Positions 48,501 to 61,806 of a stretch of 64,000 bases of DNA are shown here, piece after piece. How positions within the stretch are numbered: position 1 is the first letter of the stretch; each line of letters begins with the position of its first letter. The translations under genes were made by a program, and so were the position numbers. Below the pieces are notes generated by a model, which saw only the letters and a program-made list of their open reading frames with translations, was not told where the DNA came from and ran no database searches. The DNA lies in assembly GCF_026213295.1 (NCBI RefSeq), contig NC_079431.1:8490145-8554144 (forward strand). Reading direction: 5' to 3'. The DNA is from Gadus chalcogrammus (lineage: Eukaryota; Chordata; Actinopteri; Gadiformes; Gadidae).

Positions 48501-51500
48501 CAGAGTGGAAAAACAATTGCATATCCAAAAGTCCACAGTTGGATATTCAAAGAGAAATGAAAAGGTCTACATTTAAAATAAGTCCCTTTATAACCTAGAA
48601 CAATTTAACCAAAATATATAAATATCTTTTAAATTTCACGTACCTAATTTGGTGCATTCATCCACCACTGCTTGTCCAGCTGCGTTGAGAATAGCACCCG
48701 ACACACCTGTAAAGAAAAAGTTAACTGTAATTTAATGACGAAGCAATACCGGAAAAAAATACTTCCTTTGATGTCCTGGGGGTATGGAATTGTTGACAAG
48801 AGATGAATGAACATTCACAATTTTTTTGTAGTACATTTGAAAAATAATAGCAACAATAGCCTCAGACGTTAAATTGGGCTAACCTAAAGCTTATTTAATT
48901 TGGTAAGATACAATATATATTTGGACCAACGTTTCTGCCATTGAATTGCTTACCTGAAAAGAGATTCAGGCTAGTGTTGGTGGTACTGACGATAGCATCC
49001 GTTTTTTCCTTTGTTATGTCACCACACAACAGTTTCACTTTCACCGGCCCAATTTCAGCAGTGGTTGCTACGAGTGATGGAAAGACCATGAGTCAGCAGA
49101 AGTAAGAACATTTGTAACCATGCAAATACTGCATACATGGTTACTATAACATACATGTTTGAATTTGTGATTTCAAATGTTGTATTTAACAACAAAAATT
49201 ATAATAACCATGTTTGACCTGAGTAATCTTCCTCACAGGAAGAGCAGGCATTACTGCTGTCGTCATCATCAGACATATCCTTATCAATAAACAAGGTTGG
49301 ACAATAAAAATCAAATAATGCTGATGACAATGAACTACTCACATTATTCTGATCTTTCCTGTTCACAGGCTGCTCATGATATTGAAAATGGAATGTGCAA
49401 TTAACATACTTGTGTCATCCTTTTCCAGGAATGGAGGACCTGCTGACCCTCTTGCAATGCCTTTACCTGGTCAACCACTAGAAAGATCTGCTTCAGAGCA
49501 CTGAATTCACGCTTTGAAAAATGGGCTTTAATGCCTAACAGCAGGGCAGTAACAGATTCTGGGAACTTCATTCCACCACCGCCTGCAACAAAAGAAGCCA
49601 AGCTTGTTTACTATTTTAGTTTACTTTACTTCAATTAGATTAGGGCTAGGTTCAAATTCTCAGATAAAAATTTGTAAAAAGAAAATCGTATTTAAATTGG
49701 ATATTGACTGCCTTTTTGGACAACTTGGATATTTTTAATAATTCACCAGGTTTGAGGGTTCCTTGTACAATTTACTGTATAGTTTAGCGAACATCAATAT
49801 TGAATATGATGAAATTGAATTGGAAATCTATTAGAAGGATCTCTTTGGGATATCAGTGACGATACCCATCCTGAAACTTGCATCAAGCCATGAAGATCCG
49901 CTGTAAGCATTACCAGTTCCAATGGCAGGAAATGACACAGAGGTGATCCATCTATCCTCGCAGTGCTCCAGCACATTCTTCACACGCTCAACAGCCTGTT
50001 CCAAACTTTTCGGGCCTACTATGTGGATGATGAAGTCACACTGCAGGCTTCCTCCGCTGGTCACTCCTGCATTGTTGCCCCTCAGCGGTCCTTGGGCCAG
50101 AAAAAGTTGTCAGACACAATCACTAGGACAATTGGAGTGCAGTAAAAAAAAATCTGCCCCTAACATGAATACATAAACTAGATATGTCAACGTTTGTGCA
50201 TTTTCTGAAGAAAATACGTGTGCAGTGCAACTCGCAATATTCCGTGGGCATGCTGACATGTTAATGCCACCGAATGAGCTAGCGTGCTGAGTTTCAAGTC
50301 CCTGGGTTGCTTTGAAGCTGACTTGCCCCCTGTTGCCGAAGCGGTATGTAACCCACATTAAAGTGATACAGTAATAATAAACTATTCAAAAAAAAGTATC
50401 TTACTAAAAAAATCATGTACAGACTTTTTACAAAGTTTGTATGCGTGTGGGAGCAACAGAGACCAAAAAAACACCCCAAATTCCAGGAAAAGTGTTGTTT
50501 ACATAATATGTCCCCTTTAATACAGTCATGGGAATAATTAAAATCGACTTGACCCTTTAAGAAACTCGCTGCTGCGTGAGTGCAAAGTGTAAGGTCAACC
50601 AGAGTTTACAATGAGATTGTCAAATTGAAAAACAAGAGACGAGACGAGCGACACTGAATAAGTAAACTCAGATATAAGCAGATAAAATTAAGCTAAAGAA
50701 GCACGAAAAACCTATCTACCCATCGGGATCTGTGAGAATTTATAACCTAAAACCACAGCGGTTTTGGTGAGTTTAAAAACAATTTATGTTGAACTATTGC
50801 TGTATATTTGACCGTCATTTTGTTATTGAAAAGACTTAAATAAATGGTTGTGCAGCTAATATGGTTCGAGATGTGTAAAAGGGTAAATGTGAATGCACTT
50901 TATGTTGGTAGAAAATAGTAATAGAGTTTTATGTTCATGTTAAAGACGGGGTGGTGAAAAAAGAATGGCGCTGAACTTCTTTATTTCTTAGTATATATTA
51001 ATTTCCATTTTTATGTGTATGCTAAAAAGGGGCAGATACTTACGAATTTTGGCACACTCAACTTCAACTGCAGATCCAGCAGCGTTTAAAATGGCGCCAG
51101 ACACACCTTTTTAAGCACATTAGAATCACATTTAGATCACATTTAGATCACTCAGAGATTTGGTTTAAGAGTTTGCATTACTGGGAAGACACCATTCAGT
51201 TCTCACACCACACAATAAAAATAATAATGAACTTGAGACAAACCATTTTTTAAGTTAACATCCTCGTTTGTACTGTTGACAATGGCTTTCACAGTTTCTG
51301 CAGTTATGTTTCCTTTCTTTAGTTCAATCAAGGCATCCTTAATCTTAACTAGAGTCAAAGATAGAAAAAAGTGAGAGATATTAGCATCACACGTAACCAA
51401 TATGATGCAAACCAACGTGAGCACGTTCATTTGAAGCTGATTCTAGTCACCGTAATTATGGCAATATGGCAAGTAATTGTTCACATCTATGTGTGATAAT

Positions 51501-54500
51501 CTAATATATAATACATGGGAATTAAAAGAAGAAGAAAAACCAACCTTGATTCAGCGGTAAGTCATGTGTGATTACTGGAACAGCAGTCGTCTATCAAAAC
51601 AATAATATACAGCAAATACCTTAATTAAAACTAAGGTCTATCAAATCAATTACAAAGGACAAGTGAATCAATGAACTACCAAAATGACGAAATTACTTAA
51701 AACCATCTTTAATTAGTCTTACTTGTGTGCCAGCCCTGAGGCTTTTACTTTGTCTCGGCTTGTTGAAATACTTTTTGATGCCGTCATAATTCCTGTCTTC
51801 AAAGGCCAAAACAAAGATTGTTTTAAGGCTGGAGAAGGGAGTGCATAATATATGCACTTTCACACCCTGTAGCATTGCCTTCGCAAAATCCTCAGGGAGA
51901 CAGCCATCGATACCTATAAAAGATATTCATGGCATTCAGTTCAATACACTGGTTCCTTTTGAAGGGCGGATATCTGGATGCTGTTGTAGAATGGAGAAAG
52001 ATGCTTAACATAAACATTGTATTTTACCTATGCCAATGGTAGGAATGGACACGGTGGCAGCTTGCTTGCTTTCACACAGATGAAGGACCTTCAGTATAAA
52101 TGCACTGATCTTTACAGGTCCAGGAATATGAGCGATATGTTTACAGTTCAGATTCCCACCACCCGTGAGCACAACATCGCCAAAAGCCTGTGGACCTATG
52201 AAATCCAGATGTTCAGTAAGGTTATGTTGAATTTGTGTTTTCAAGTATCAGATGCACGTGTTTAAAAATGTTGTTCTATGATTTGTAGGGACGATAAATC
52301 ATCATAATGTATGGAGCTCAATCTCGTATTAGAAATGGACATTACCGTGTTTCTTGCATTCATCCACGACTGATTTTCCAGCTGCATTAAGGATGTCCCC
52401 AGACACACCTGAAAGCACAGCATGAAAGATGAAATCTACACTTGATGTGACTAGGCTGAAGAAACTTTTAAATATTGATAAGAAAAGAACTGAAGAACTA
52501 CCAGTGTTCAGATCGAGATTCTGGTTGCTTGAATTCACGATGACATCTACATTTTCCTTAGTGATGTCTGCCCTCTTCAAGATCACAGAGACTCTTCCAA
52601 TCACTGGCATGATACAAATGAAAACATTTACAAAATAAATCTCAGAGTGGTCATTAGTTCTTGAGCATTGCTCCTTTCTAACGTAGATAAGACATATTAC
52701 CTATAGTGTTTGACACTTGTAGAGATGGAAGGGGTACAGTTTGGGAGGCACCTGGTGCGGAAGGAATGAGTGGTATCTTGGTTTTGGTGGGATCTGTTGG
52801 ATGGTAACCCTGTGCCACAAGGTAAGAAGCAATTGGAAAAAGTTTCACTTGATAACATCAACTATTTACATAATGAACATTGGACTTTTAAAAATTCACG
52901 TTAACAATTTGTGAACATACAGCTTGTGCAATTATTTTTTTAAATGAACAAACCTACCAAGATTGTAAGGGCAGATTTAAATTCTTCAACTGTTTTGGAA
53001 TCAGACTCAGTCAGATGAATGGTCGTCATTGATCCACAACCCAAACTAATGAAGCTACTTATCCCCTTCATTATTGCTTCACAGCTGTCTTTTACAGGAA
53101 ACCCAAAAGTTCCACATCCTAGTGCTGGCATCCCCAAAGAGACACACTGGTTGTTGGAACCCTTCAAAAGACTTTGCAAGACTGCCGTCACAAGGTATGT
53201 CGAGTTCAGATCTGAATAGTTTTTTCCCCAAACTGGGATTGCTGCATATATGAGCTTTTTGGATTTTAGAGTGCCCGCGTTGGTCATGATCACATCTCCG
53301 GCCAGAAGACTCTGCTTCGCCTTCTCAAGTGCGTCAAAATCCTTTTTAATCTCGGGTCCTCCATTTTCTAGGAATTGCTGTGCAACAGGATTGTTGAAGG
53401 ACATGTTGACCAGTGGACAAATCAAAACGTCTGAAGTCTGTTTGGCAACATTACCCTGAGAAAGGGTCAATTTTACACCGCCCTTGAGATCATAGCTGAT
53501 CTTTTGTTCTGATAGTTTGAGATTGCAGCCCAAGCCTTTTGCCTGCATTTTGAGTAACAATTTATTATCTTTCAGGATCTTTGCCTCACCAGCTTTGGAG
53601 TACATGCAATTTCTAGTTTCTACTGTTCTTATGTACCTATTCACCACATTTATGGCTTCTTTAATATGATCACTTGCAGCTGTGACTTTGAAACATGGAG
53701 ATTGTGGATATCGGCAGGGCAAAATGGTGACCCCCAAGGCTTTGAGCTGAGGATCCGCTGAGAGTTTCATGAATGACTCAACAAATTCAACCTCCTGCCA
53801 CGTTTTCAGAGGGACGTCTTCTGTCACTACTTTCTTGTTCTCAAGAAATCCCTTAACCTGGGCAATGACATCGTCAACCACAGAACGGAATCCACAAAGG
53901 TCAATTTTGTCTCCTGAAAATTCGATGAGAACATTTTTTAAGTTCTGGGTAGATTCAAGTTCCTTTTTTAGGTCTGCATGAAAGGTTTCCCATTGCCCAC
54001 CAAAGGTTTCCTTATTGTACTCCCCAGAAATGGAAAGAGATGCTTGCTTGATTTCCTCCTTGAGTTTATCTTCAGCTCTGTCAATGTCGCCCTTCTTAGC
54101 GAGAACTGTGACAGAATCTTTGCCACAGATCAGTACGGCCACAATGTTGTCTTGATAAAAGAGATAATATATGAACTCATCTAAATCAAGGGGCTGCAAA
54201 AACCTTGCAAGGTGATAGGAAGAATCAAGCTTTTTGAAAGTCAACATTTCTTGGATTTGATAGATTAGGAATTCTGCTGTTTGAACCTTTTTAAGGAACA
54301 CCTCGAGATCTATGGTGCTTTTCACTACTTGCCGCTCATCTTTGGCCTTTTCCATCTTGCTCATGATCTTAAGCAAGAAAGGTATCTCCGCTTCCACCCG
54401 TCTCCTGACAACCACTAACTCTGAGGTGCAGATTTTAAAAGAGATGAGGGCGGTAGCAGCATTTACTTCTGGACAACTACCCTTAACTCTCTGCCAGACC

Positions 54501-56213
54501 TCAGCCTTCATTGGGATGTGCTCCACAATGTACCTCTCCAAGATGGTCCGAACCTCTCTTCGAGCATTAGTCTCCCATGAGGGGCCATGCCGGAGCAGGC
54601 CCAATAAATTCTTGTTCATTGACATCTTCAGTTCCAATTGTGGGTGATTGGAGATAATGTTGAAGGAAACCATCGCATGGACCCTTTGAAGTGCAGATGT
54701 GAGCTCTTCTCTGAATATCTCAGTGCGACTGATAAAACTCAGGAGTTCGGGTGGGACTAGAATGGCTATATCAGTTGAGAACTTTGACCGATGGTGTGTT
54801 TTTCCTTTCAGAACCAACTGGAGGTCAGGGTAGAAGAGTTGTACAACAACGTCTATTCCCCTCAGAGTGTGTTTGCGTTCAGCCACCCTCTGAGCAACTG
54901 TGGAAAAGAAGAGAATCACAAATTATAAAAATGAAAGACCACCAATTATGCCAAAATTGACCAACCAATCACAACCGTTTATCTAACGTGAGGCAGGATA
55001 AATACAATGAAGGCCTTAGAGGCATTTCAACAATAGAGATGGCTGCCGCTGATGTAGAACTGTCTGTTGATTCCAGTATGGGGCTTACATTAACCAAACT
55101 GGGTTGCATATTTTCATTAGAAGAACAGATCAATGCACGTTAAGCTTTTTCCAACATTGCTTTGATTGGTTGAAGGCCTAGCCAATTGCATCCAGAGATA
55201 TTTTTGTCTGTGCCTGTTTGTGACCCTGTGGATAACAAAAATGGACAGAGAGGTCCAACACCAATTGAAGTTGGCGATGCCACACTGCCTTTGGCGGTCA
55301 TTTTCCCCCAGGGATACATACTCACCATTAACAACCAGTTTGTAAAACTAATTATACTTAAAATTCAAGGGCTTTTATTTGTGGGCAAAAGGCTCAATCA
55401 CCATTTTTATCTCATTCAGCGATGGATATGGATTTAACAGACATTTATTAACAGGAAAATATTCAATATTGTCACTTTAACTATTATTAAAGAAAGTAAA
55501 CAACCAATCGACTAAACAACGTCAAGAACATAAGTCAAATTTAACCTTACCTCTCCAGTCTTCAAAGGTCATTACAATGCTATTGTTTTGGTTGACAGGG
55601 ACAAAGGACTTAAAAGAGCCCCCTCCACTCATCCTTTCGAAGGAGAAATACATTGCAAAGAATCCTTCAGAAATTTGACTAATGTCTCCGGCTTGCAAAA
55701 TAACAGATTTGGTCAGTTCCAAACGACAAGCCTCAATCCTTTTTTCGTTAAACCTCTTGGTTAAAGTTTTCTGCATGAATTGGTGTCCATCTGCAGGCAC
55801 ACACCCATTCTTAGGTTAAATAGATACAAAGAAGTTGTGATAATTGTTACCAATGTACACATATTGGTAAAGACACAAGAAATCGTGTATACATATTTTA
55901 CATGAAATCCATGTTCCAGGGGGGTGTTTGGCCAGAACGCTTAATTAATCAAAACTTAATCAAAATCCCTTTTCATCTCAAGTTATTTTTTGACTTTCTT
56001 TTGAGCATTTTGGGTCCGGTCATTTTTTTTCAACTGGTACCCACCTATGTCCTCTTTAAATGTGACCACGATGCTGTCTCCACCTGCAGCCTCCCAGCTG
56101 TGCTCCGCCCCGTGGCTGCAGCTGTGGATGTACACGGAGATGGTGTCGGAGGGGCAGTGGTCGTCAAAGCCGCTGAGGACATAGCGTCGTCTGTCCAACA
56201 AGTCTTCCTCCAT
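45517..56213 (-). CDS. parp14: PARP14-like mono-ADP-ribosyltransferase, copy B (22 exons, complete)
   Basis: Minus-strand exons: 56045-56213 (ATG), 55551-55790, 52958-54897, 52701-52809, 52502-52603, 52346-52408, 52028-52195, 51723-51913, 51545-51590, 51244-51348, 51044-51106, 49914-50090, 49410-49582, 49219-49279, 48954-49067, 48644-48706, 48316-48492, 47782-47984, 46962-47538, 46254-46417, 45922-46096 and 45517-45812. Splice sites and phases are intact; 1,791 codons. Every exon has the length of its copy A partner except three that are 3 bp longer. Domain order is as in copy A. Macro 4 keeps NAAG (Asn codon 48684-48686) and the third triad residue is Ile (H-Y-I). The macro 2 exon ends IGIG where copy A has IGTG. 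The tandem position next to copy A marks it as a recent duplicate. Confidence 0.95.
46727..46900. mobile_element. 174-bp fold-back (palindromic) element, copy B
   Basis: Positional counterpart of 30855-31028. Its centre (ggttgcattaatt/aattaatgcaacc) is still symmetric, whereas copy A has lost symmetry there. Its arms have acquired a few mismatches. Confidence 0.92.
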
Positions 56214-56289
56214 TCAAATAAGTTTGGAGTTGATATTTTAAGCAGTTCTGCAGAGAGAAAATACATCTATTTTGCATGATTTACATTTT

Positions 56290-57840
56290 GGCATTTAGCA
56301 GATGCTTTTATCAAAAGAGACTTTCAATTAGTCATCAGAAGAAAGAGACCAAAATATATCGCTCATCGTACAGTAAGGATGTCCATAGAAACAAGTACCA
56401 AGCAAACATAATCGCTACGTTAACCCATTTCCTGTATACAACAAAGATAGCTAGGATAAGACTTTACATGATACCAAGTACTATTTTTAAGTGCCAGGAC
56501 GTATAACATACAATATGACTGTGCTTAGACCAAGACCTGAGCTCTTTCCCTCATGAGGAAGAGCAGGATCCTGCAGATGTTGTAGAGAGCAAATCTGCAG
56601 GATCAGGCCACAATGGTGATGTGCTGATGCAGCATAGCTGATTGCCCAGTACCACCACACAAAGGTTCCATACTGTTGTTGATGGTACCACAATGTCCTT
56701 GACAACGAACAATAAGTCCATGTGGGGGCAGTCCTTAACTGGCAAAAGGAGGAGCTCATTCTTGAGGTTAAGCTTCAGGTGATGGGCAGTCGCCCAATTG
56801 CTAATGTCTGCCAGACATTCTGAGATGCATATTTCAATCAGTGTAAGACGTCAGAGAAATAGTTGAGTGTCATCAGCTTAGCAGTAATAGTATATAATGA
56901 GAACAGAAGGTGTCCCAGTAGTAGGCCTTGAAGGAAATCGGTGTCAATAGTGCAGGTTTTGGACCAGGAGCCATTTCATGTGACCTGATTGGTGCTATTC
57001 AGCGCATCAGGCCAGCGAATAGGATATAGTGGTTCAGTGTCGAACGCCGCGGACAGGTCAAGGAAAATGAGAACGAGGCTCTGTTGGCACGGAGCGCCTC
57101 AGTCACCAAGAGGGGTGCCGTGTCAGTGGAGCTTGCAGTCTTGAAGTATGACTGATCGGATTTTTTGGAAATAGGACAGCTGTATAGAGGGAACGTTCCA
57201 GAGTTTTAGATAGGAACCGCACCCTACCGGTCTGTAGGGTGCGGATGCCAGCAGGGTCGAGGGTCGGTTTCTTAAGGAGCAGCTTGATACTAGCAGACCT
57301 GAAGGACGCTGGAATAAGGCCTGAAGTGAGAGGAGTTGATGAGGAATGGCAGGATGTCGTTCGCGACGCCTGGAAAAATTAAGAGGGGGGCGGGGGGGGG
57401 GGGTTAAGGATCGTGCTGGTCTGGAGTGGAAGGGACGGAGGGAGTCCAAAGGTCAAATTGGTTCCTGGCCCCGTTGGTGGGAGGAAAAGAGGAAAAAGTG
57501 TTAGGTCAAAGGTAGTGATGTTATGAAGTCACCCAGGACAATGAGCAGCTGTGGAGGGCATCCATCTCATCGAATAAGTCACGGAAGAGACCTAGTGGAT
57601 GATGGATCACCGCAATGTAGAGCTTGATAGAAAGGGTGAAGGGGACTGCCTGGACTGGCAGTGTCCTTTGTGGGGATCCAAGTCGCTGTAAGGGCCAGGA
57701 AGTGGAGAGTCAGGAGGGAGGTGATGGCTGAGATGGAGTCTGCCTTCTTGACAGCTCCAGAGTCCCCCCGCCCCATCCCTTCAAGGTCAGTGTAGGTAGA
57801 GATCGTTGGGTAGCGCAGGTTGGGTGGGTTGCGGCGCCGA
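56290..57840 (-). mobile_element. Degenerate L2-type LINE upstream of PARP14-B
   Basis: Counterpart of 40850-42340, but more complete. It keeps the RT block LVLIFLDLSAAFDTE (~57032-57080), FLSKTLERS-like residues (~57180-57220) and NDILPFLINSS (~57325-57360), which copy A has partly lost by deletion. It shares the TAA in the YADD box (56869-56883). Its shared position dates the insertion before the tandem duplication. Confidence 0.87.
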
Positions 57841-59064
57841 GCAGAGGGTCCCTTGGTAGCGTCTTCTCCGGTGAAATATTTCCTGACGATAATGGAGGTA
57901 AGGCATTTACTGTAGCTACGATTGGGTGGGAGGAGAAGTAGTTGCTGGTCTTCCTCGAGGGACTGCTGCAGAGAGACTCCCTATGTCATTCTTCGACTGG
58001 TTCTTTGCTTGGCTGACACTATGAATAACCGTAAGAATGCCCTTGTTTTGGCTATAGCGCATGTCCCCAACAATTGGCGTTGCAGCTCATTTAGCTCTAC
58101 CATTGGAGACATACCCCTTGCCAGTAAGGGGTTAATTCTACAATGTGACACATCTTTCCATGCATGGACCTTACCTGTAGATTCCCCAGAAATCCCCAGA
58201 GATTCCCCTGGATAAAGGAACCACGGAAGCGCAACCCAAGTGCGCACGACAGAGACTCATTCTGCCTTTGTTCCAAATCCCCCTTCCACGTGCAATTTAC
58301 AATTGTAAAATAAAAGTCATGCACTAAAAAAACTCTCCTCATTGGAAGCTTTCCCTGTATCTTACAAAGTGCTCACACCCAGCTCAGGCAGGTTCGGATC
58401 CGCCCTACATTCTAGTCTATTGTCAACACCTGGTTACCGCAACTGGCTGATTGCCAACTATTTCAGAACAGAGTTAGAATTAGCTCTTCAAATTAAATTG
58501 CTAAACACACAATTTTAATTTAGTTTCTATACTCACCAGCAGCAAGATAACATGCAGCTCCTTCTTCAAAACAAAAATGTAACCTGCTTCCTGGTTCTTC
58601 TTTATAAGCGGCCGTAACTCCGCCCTACAATTATGTCAAATGTCAACTGGTAAACGAAACTGGCAGATTGCCCACATACTAACAACAGAGGTAGAATCAG
58701 CTCTACAATCAAGTCTATTGTCCACACCTGGTGATGTTGTGGATAAAAATCCACAATCTAATGCTAACAAAATACGAGAGGTTGAGAAGGATTAGGTTTG
58801 AAAGATTAAGGCTTTATTACAACTTGCATAGAGTAACAACCAAACCTGAGTTTGTTGTGAAGAACTCCCGAAGGGATCGCGTTATATCCCCATTGTGTGG
58901 CTTCCCGCAACATGCCCTTGGCCAATCACAACGCTCTATACTACAGGCTTTGAAATTGGACCCCCCTTGTGTCTCCCACTGCCGTTCTCCATTTACTTAT
59001 GGTTTGTTTGAGATGCCTCGTACACCACCTGCGCGTGTTGCTTTTGTTACGTAATTACGACTTA
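57841..59064. other. Upstream flank of PARP14-B, unclassified
   Basis: Duplicate of 42341-44219 without the 461-bp MITE and with a contracted 228-bp tandem repeat. No gene recognised. Confidence 0.5.
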
Positions 59065-60266
59065 GGGCCCTATCTTGCATCCGGCGCAATTTTCTTTCTA
59101 CACTGACGCATGTATTGTTGCTAGTTTGCAACTGGCGCAGAGCGTTCTTTTCCCTCCACCATCACGTGTCGGTAAATTAGGGAATGATCTTGCGCCCCAA
59201 GGGGCGGTTCGGCGAAAGGAGGAGGCGTGTACTGGCGCAAACGTTCCCTGGTGCTATTTTGCCGTTTCAGAAATCACTTGCGCCACAAACCAGGAAATAC
59301 CTGGTTTAAAGTCAGTGGCGTGTTGTTCAGATGGTATTTTAAGGGCGCATGCATAATGTTGCTTGTGCACCTTGTGTATACACTTTGCTTCTCTCATCTA
59401 CATAGCCACACATTCTTGGTAAATTATTTGTGAAAGAACAGCTGATACAGCGGTAATAAGTTGTACTTTTAAATCAATGCATCTGCAAACACCGTACAGC
59501 AGACACATATTTTCCTGACACAGACATTGTGTAGGCCTACAAGCCCATAACTTTGGGCTATTTGATTGTGAGAAAAGATTGTTTTACCGCGACTGAGTGT
59601 TAAAAAGAATGAATGAATGCCTGAGCGAGTGTGTGCATCCAACTGTTTAAACACACGCAAACTAAACACGTAACGCATAATACAGTCCATGGCAATGTAT
59701 ATTAACAGGGGGCCACATGCATATTAGGAAGACAAGTCGATAACGATAATGCATACAATAATGGTAAGAAACTATGTTTGTTAATGTGTTGCTTAGATCA
59801 TTAAATAGAACCACAGTTACTGCATATCCTATGTGTGTTCAGTTTTCTTTGCCGAAATGTATTTGAGGCCTCGGAAGTTGTGGAAGAAAGCGCTATTCCA
59901 TGTGTGAATTAGGTCATATTATTTGGCCATAAACTGAGCCATTTGACGTTTAAAATTCATGTGGTCATTCATCTGTCTCAACGGAGACTGCAAACGCGCT
60001 GTCAAAAATATCAACTTGTCAGATTCAAATGCGCTCATGGCTCTAAAAGGGGATGGGAGATCACACTCTCATTGGTTTATTGCACGGTACGCCCAAACCA
60101 CACCTACGGGTAATTAGGCTACTTCAGACCAACCGTTTTTAGATATGCGCCGGGCGCAAGAGTCATTTATGCGCCGGTAAAATGGCAACATCGCCATAGA
60201 ACCGCCCACAAAGCTACTTGCGCTTGGTGCTTCTCCCTTGCGTTTCAGACTGTTAAAATAGGGCCC
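59065..60266. mobile_element. ~1.2-kb nonautonomous DNA transposon (GGGCCCTAT termini)
   Basis: Starts GGGCCCTATCTTGCATCCGG and ends, on the reverse complement, GGGCCCTATTTTAACAG. GGCGC-rich subterminal motifs lie at both ends (ccggcgcaa; gcgccgggcgcaag, gcgccgg). No transposase ORF is visible. It looks like a common teleost repeat, but the superfamily is not assigned. Unit B of the segmental duplication ends inside it. Confidence 0.8.
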
Positions 60267-60528
60267 ATAGTCATTGTTATGGTTTGCTACATTTGTCTCT
60301 TTAGCAAACCCGCTCAAAAACAAACAACACAACTTTACATTGTATAGGCTAACACGCACAGCAAGACCGTGCAATGCATAAATTGGTGACCGGATTAAAG
60401 CAGCAATGTAATTAAGTGTATAAGAGCATTTTAAATCGACATTAAAAGGACCAACGTGGTACAAAAGGTGGTACAAAGAAAGTACAACTCATTATGGGCA
60501 CGGCTAGTTAATACAAGTTTTGTCATAT

Positions 60529-60626
<98 letters not shown>

Positions 60627-61799
60627 GTGTTTCATAATAGTGTATCAATTGTTGTCAGCGACATGGTACATTCCTTTGTTCCTGACTGCAATCACCGCTC
60701 CCGCGCCCATTAAGGCCAGTTCTACCGGTTCCCACAGAGTGTGGTTACTAAGGAAACGAGTGTGGTTGCGAGTGTCAGTTTTAAACATGTGAATTCAGTC
60801 ACGTATTCAAGTTACGTATTCATATTATGTATTCCTACAAATCAACACACTTGTATCTTCAATAATCTGAAAACTGAATTTCGATTACCTTTTATACTTT
60901 TTTCAGAATCAAAGTTTAAGTTCCATATCGGCATCGTTTTCAATTGGTACCATTGATTTACGCTGAGGTTAGAGTGTGGAGGACATGCAGGCAGTGTTGC
61001 CAGATTGGGTGTCATTTCCCACCGAATTGAACTACTTTTTACGACGTTCAGGCAGCGGTGATGTTAGCGCTGACGTTAGCTGGACGTTAGCTTTTTAGCA
61101 ACCACACACTCGCAGTTCTTTAGGACGAAACACATTCTAGTTATTATTTATTAATTAACAAGTTTCTGTATGCTTTTAAACAATAAATATCATCCTAATG
61201 CTAATGTGTGGTCTTTTCCCAAAATGCCCTGTTAGTTTAACCAATCAGAGGTTTTTCTCCTACATTTTGTTCATTCAATTTGAGCTTTTACACCATACAC
61301 TAAAATCTTTACAGCATTTTGAATTTGTATTCTAGAAACGGTCTGTTGACCAAATGAACCATGGAGGACAATTTACACGTCACGAAAGAAAGTGATCAAC
61401 ATTTATGATTAAATGCTTTTTTCAAATATTGTTTAGACATGATTTAAGGTGCACCATGATTGATTGGCCATTGAATAAAATGTCCTAAAAGCCAATTATA
61501 ATGGATTACGGCATCAACACATTTTTCTTTTCAGAAAAGTTTAGTGGTGTAGTAGTAGTCTAGTAGCCAACAGAACAGTGAAACAACAAACAAAAAGTAC
61601 AATATAATGGCCAATTTTAATCTAATTTGAACTATCAATTGCATCATATGAAAGGGAAAATATCTGAAAAAAAGAATTATCCAAAATCTGAAAAGAGAAA
61701 AACTTGAATATGCCAGTCAATTAATGAAATTTGAGTAATTACTTTTAATAATGCGTGGTGGTATGCAGCTTTGTCAAGAAACCCTTACCCTAACCCTTA
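60267..61799. other. Spacer between unit B and PARP14-like copy C
   Basis: Contains a (GT)n tract (60530-60623). From about 61,150 on it resembles the 3' flank of copies A/B at 28,240-29,600 (for example aaacaataaatat, atttgagcttttacac). That similarity marks the left edge of an older duplicate. No coding exon seen. Confidence 0.65.
60530..60623 (+). repeat. (GT)n microsatellite
   Basis: 94 bp of pure TG/GT repeat. Confidence 0.99.
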
Positions 61800-61806
61800 T
61801 CAAGAA
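61774..61806. repeat. Telomere-like filler flanked by a 7-bp duplication at the copy C stop codon
   Basis: TCAAGAA (61774-61780), then acccttaccctaaccctta, then TCAAGAA (61800-61806). Copies A and B have a single TCAAGA block here. The inserted 19 bp is CCCTAA-like. The right-hand duplicate supplies the stop codon (TCA on plus). Confidence 0.8.

Larger units (their letters stand above)
44330..59174. repeat. Segmental duplication unit B (carries PARP14-like copy B)
   Basis: 14.8-kb tandem partner of unit A. It is shorter because it lacks the 78-bp MITE, the 461-bp inverted-repeat element and a ~300-bp intron segment (A: about 39203-39505), among others. It ends inside a DNA transposon whose remainder follows at 59175-60266. 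Confidence 0.9.
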
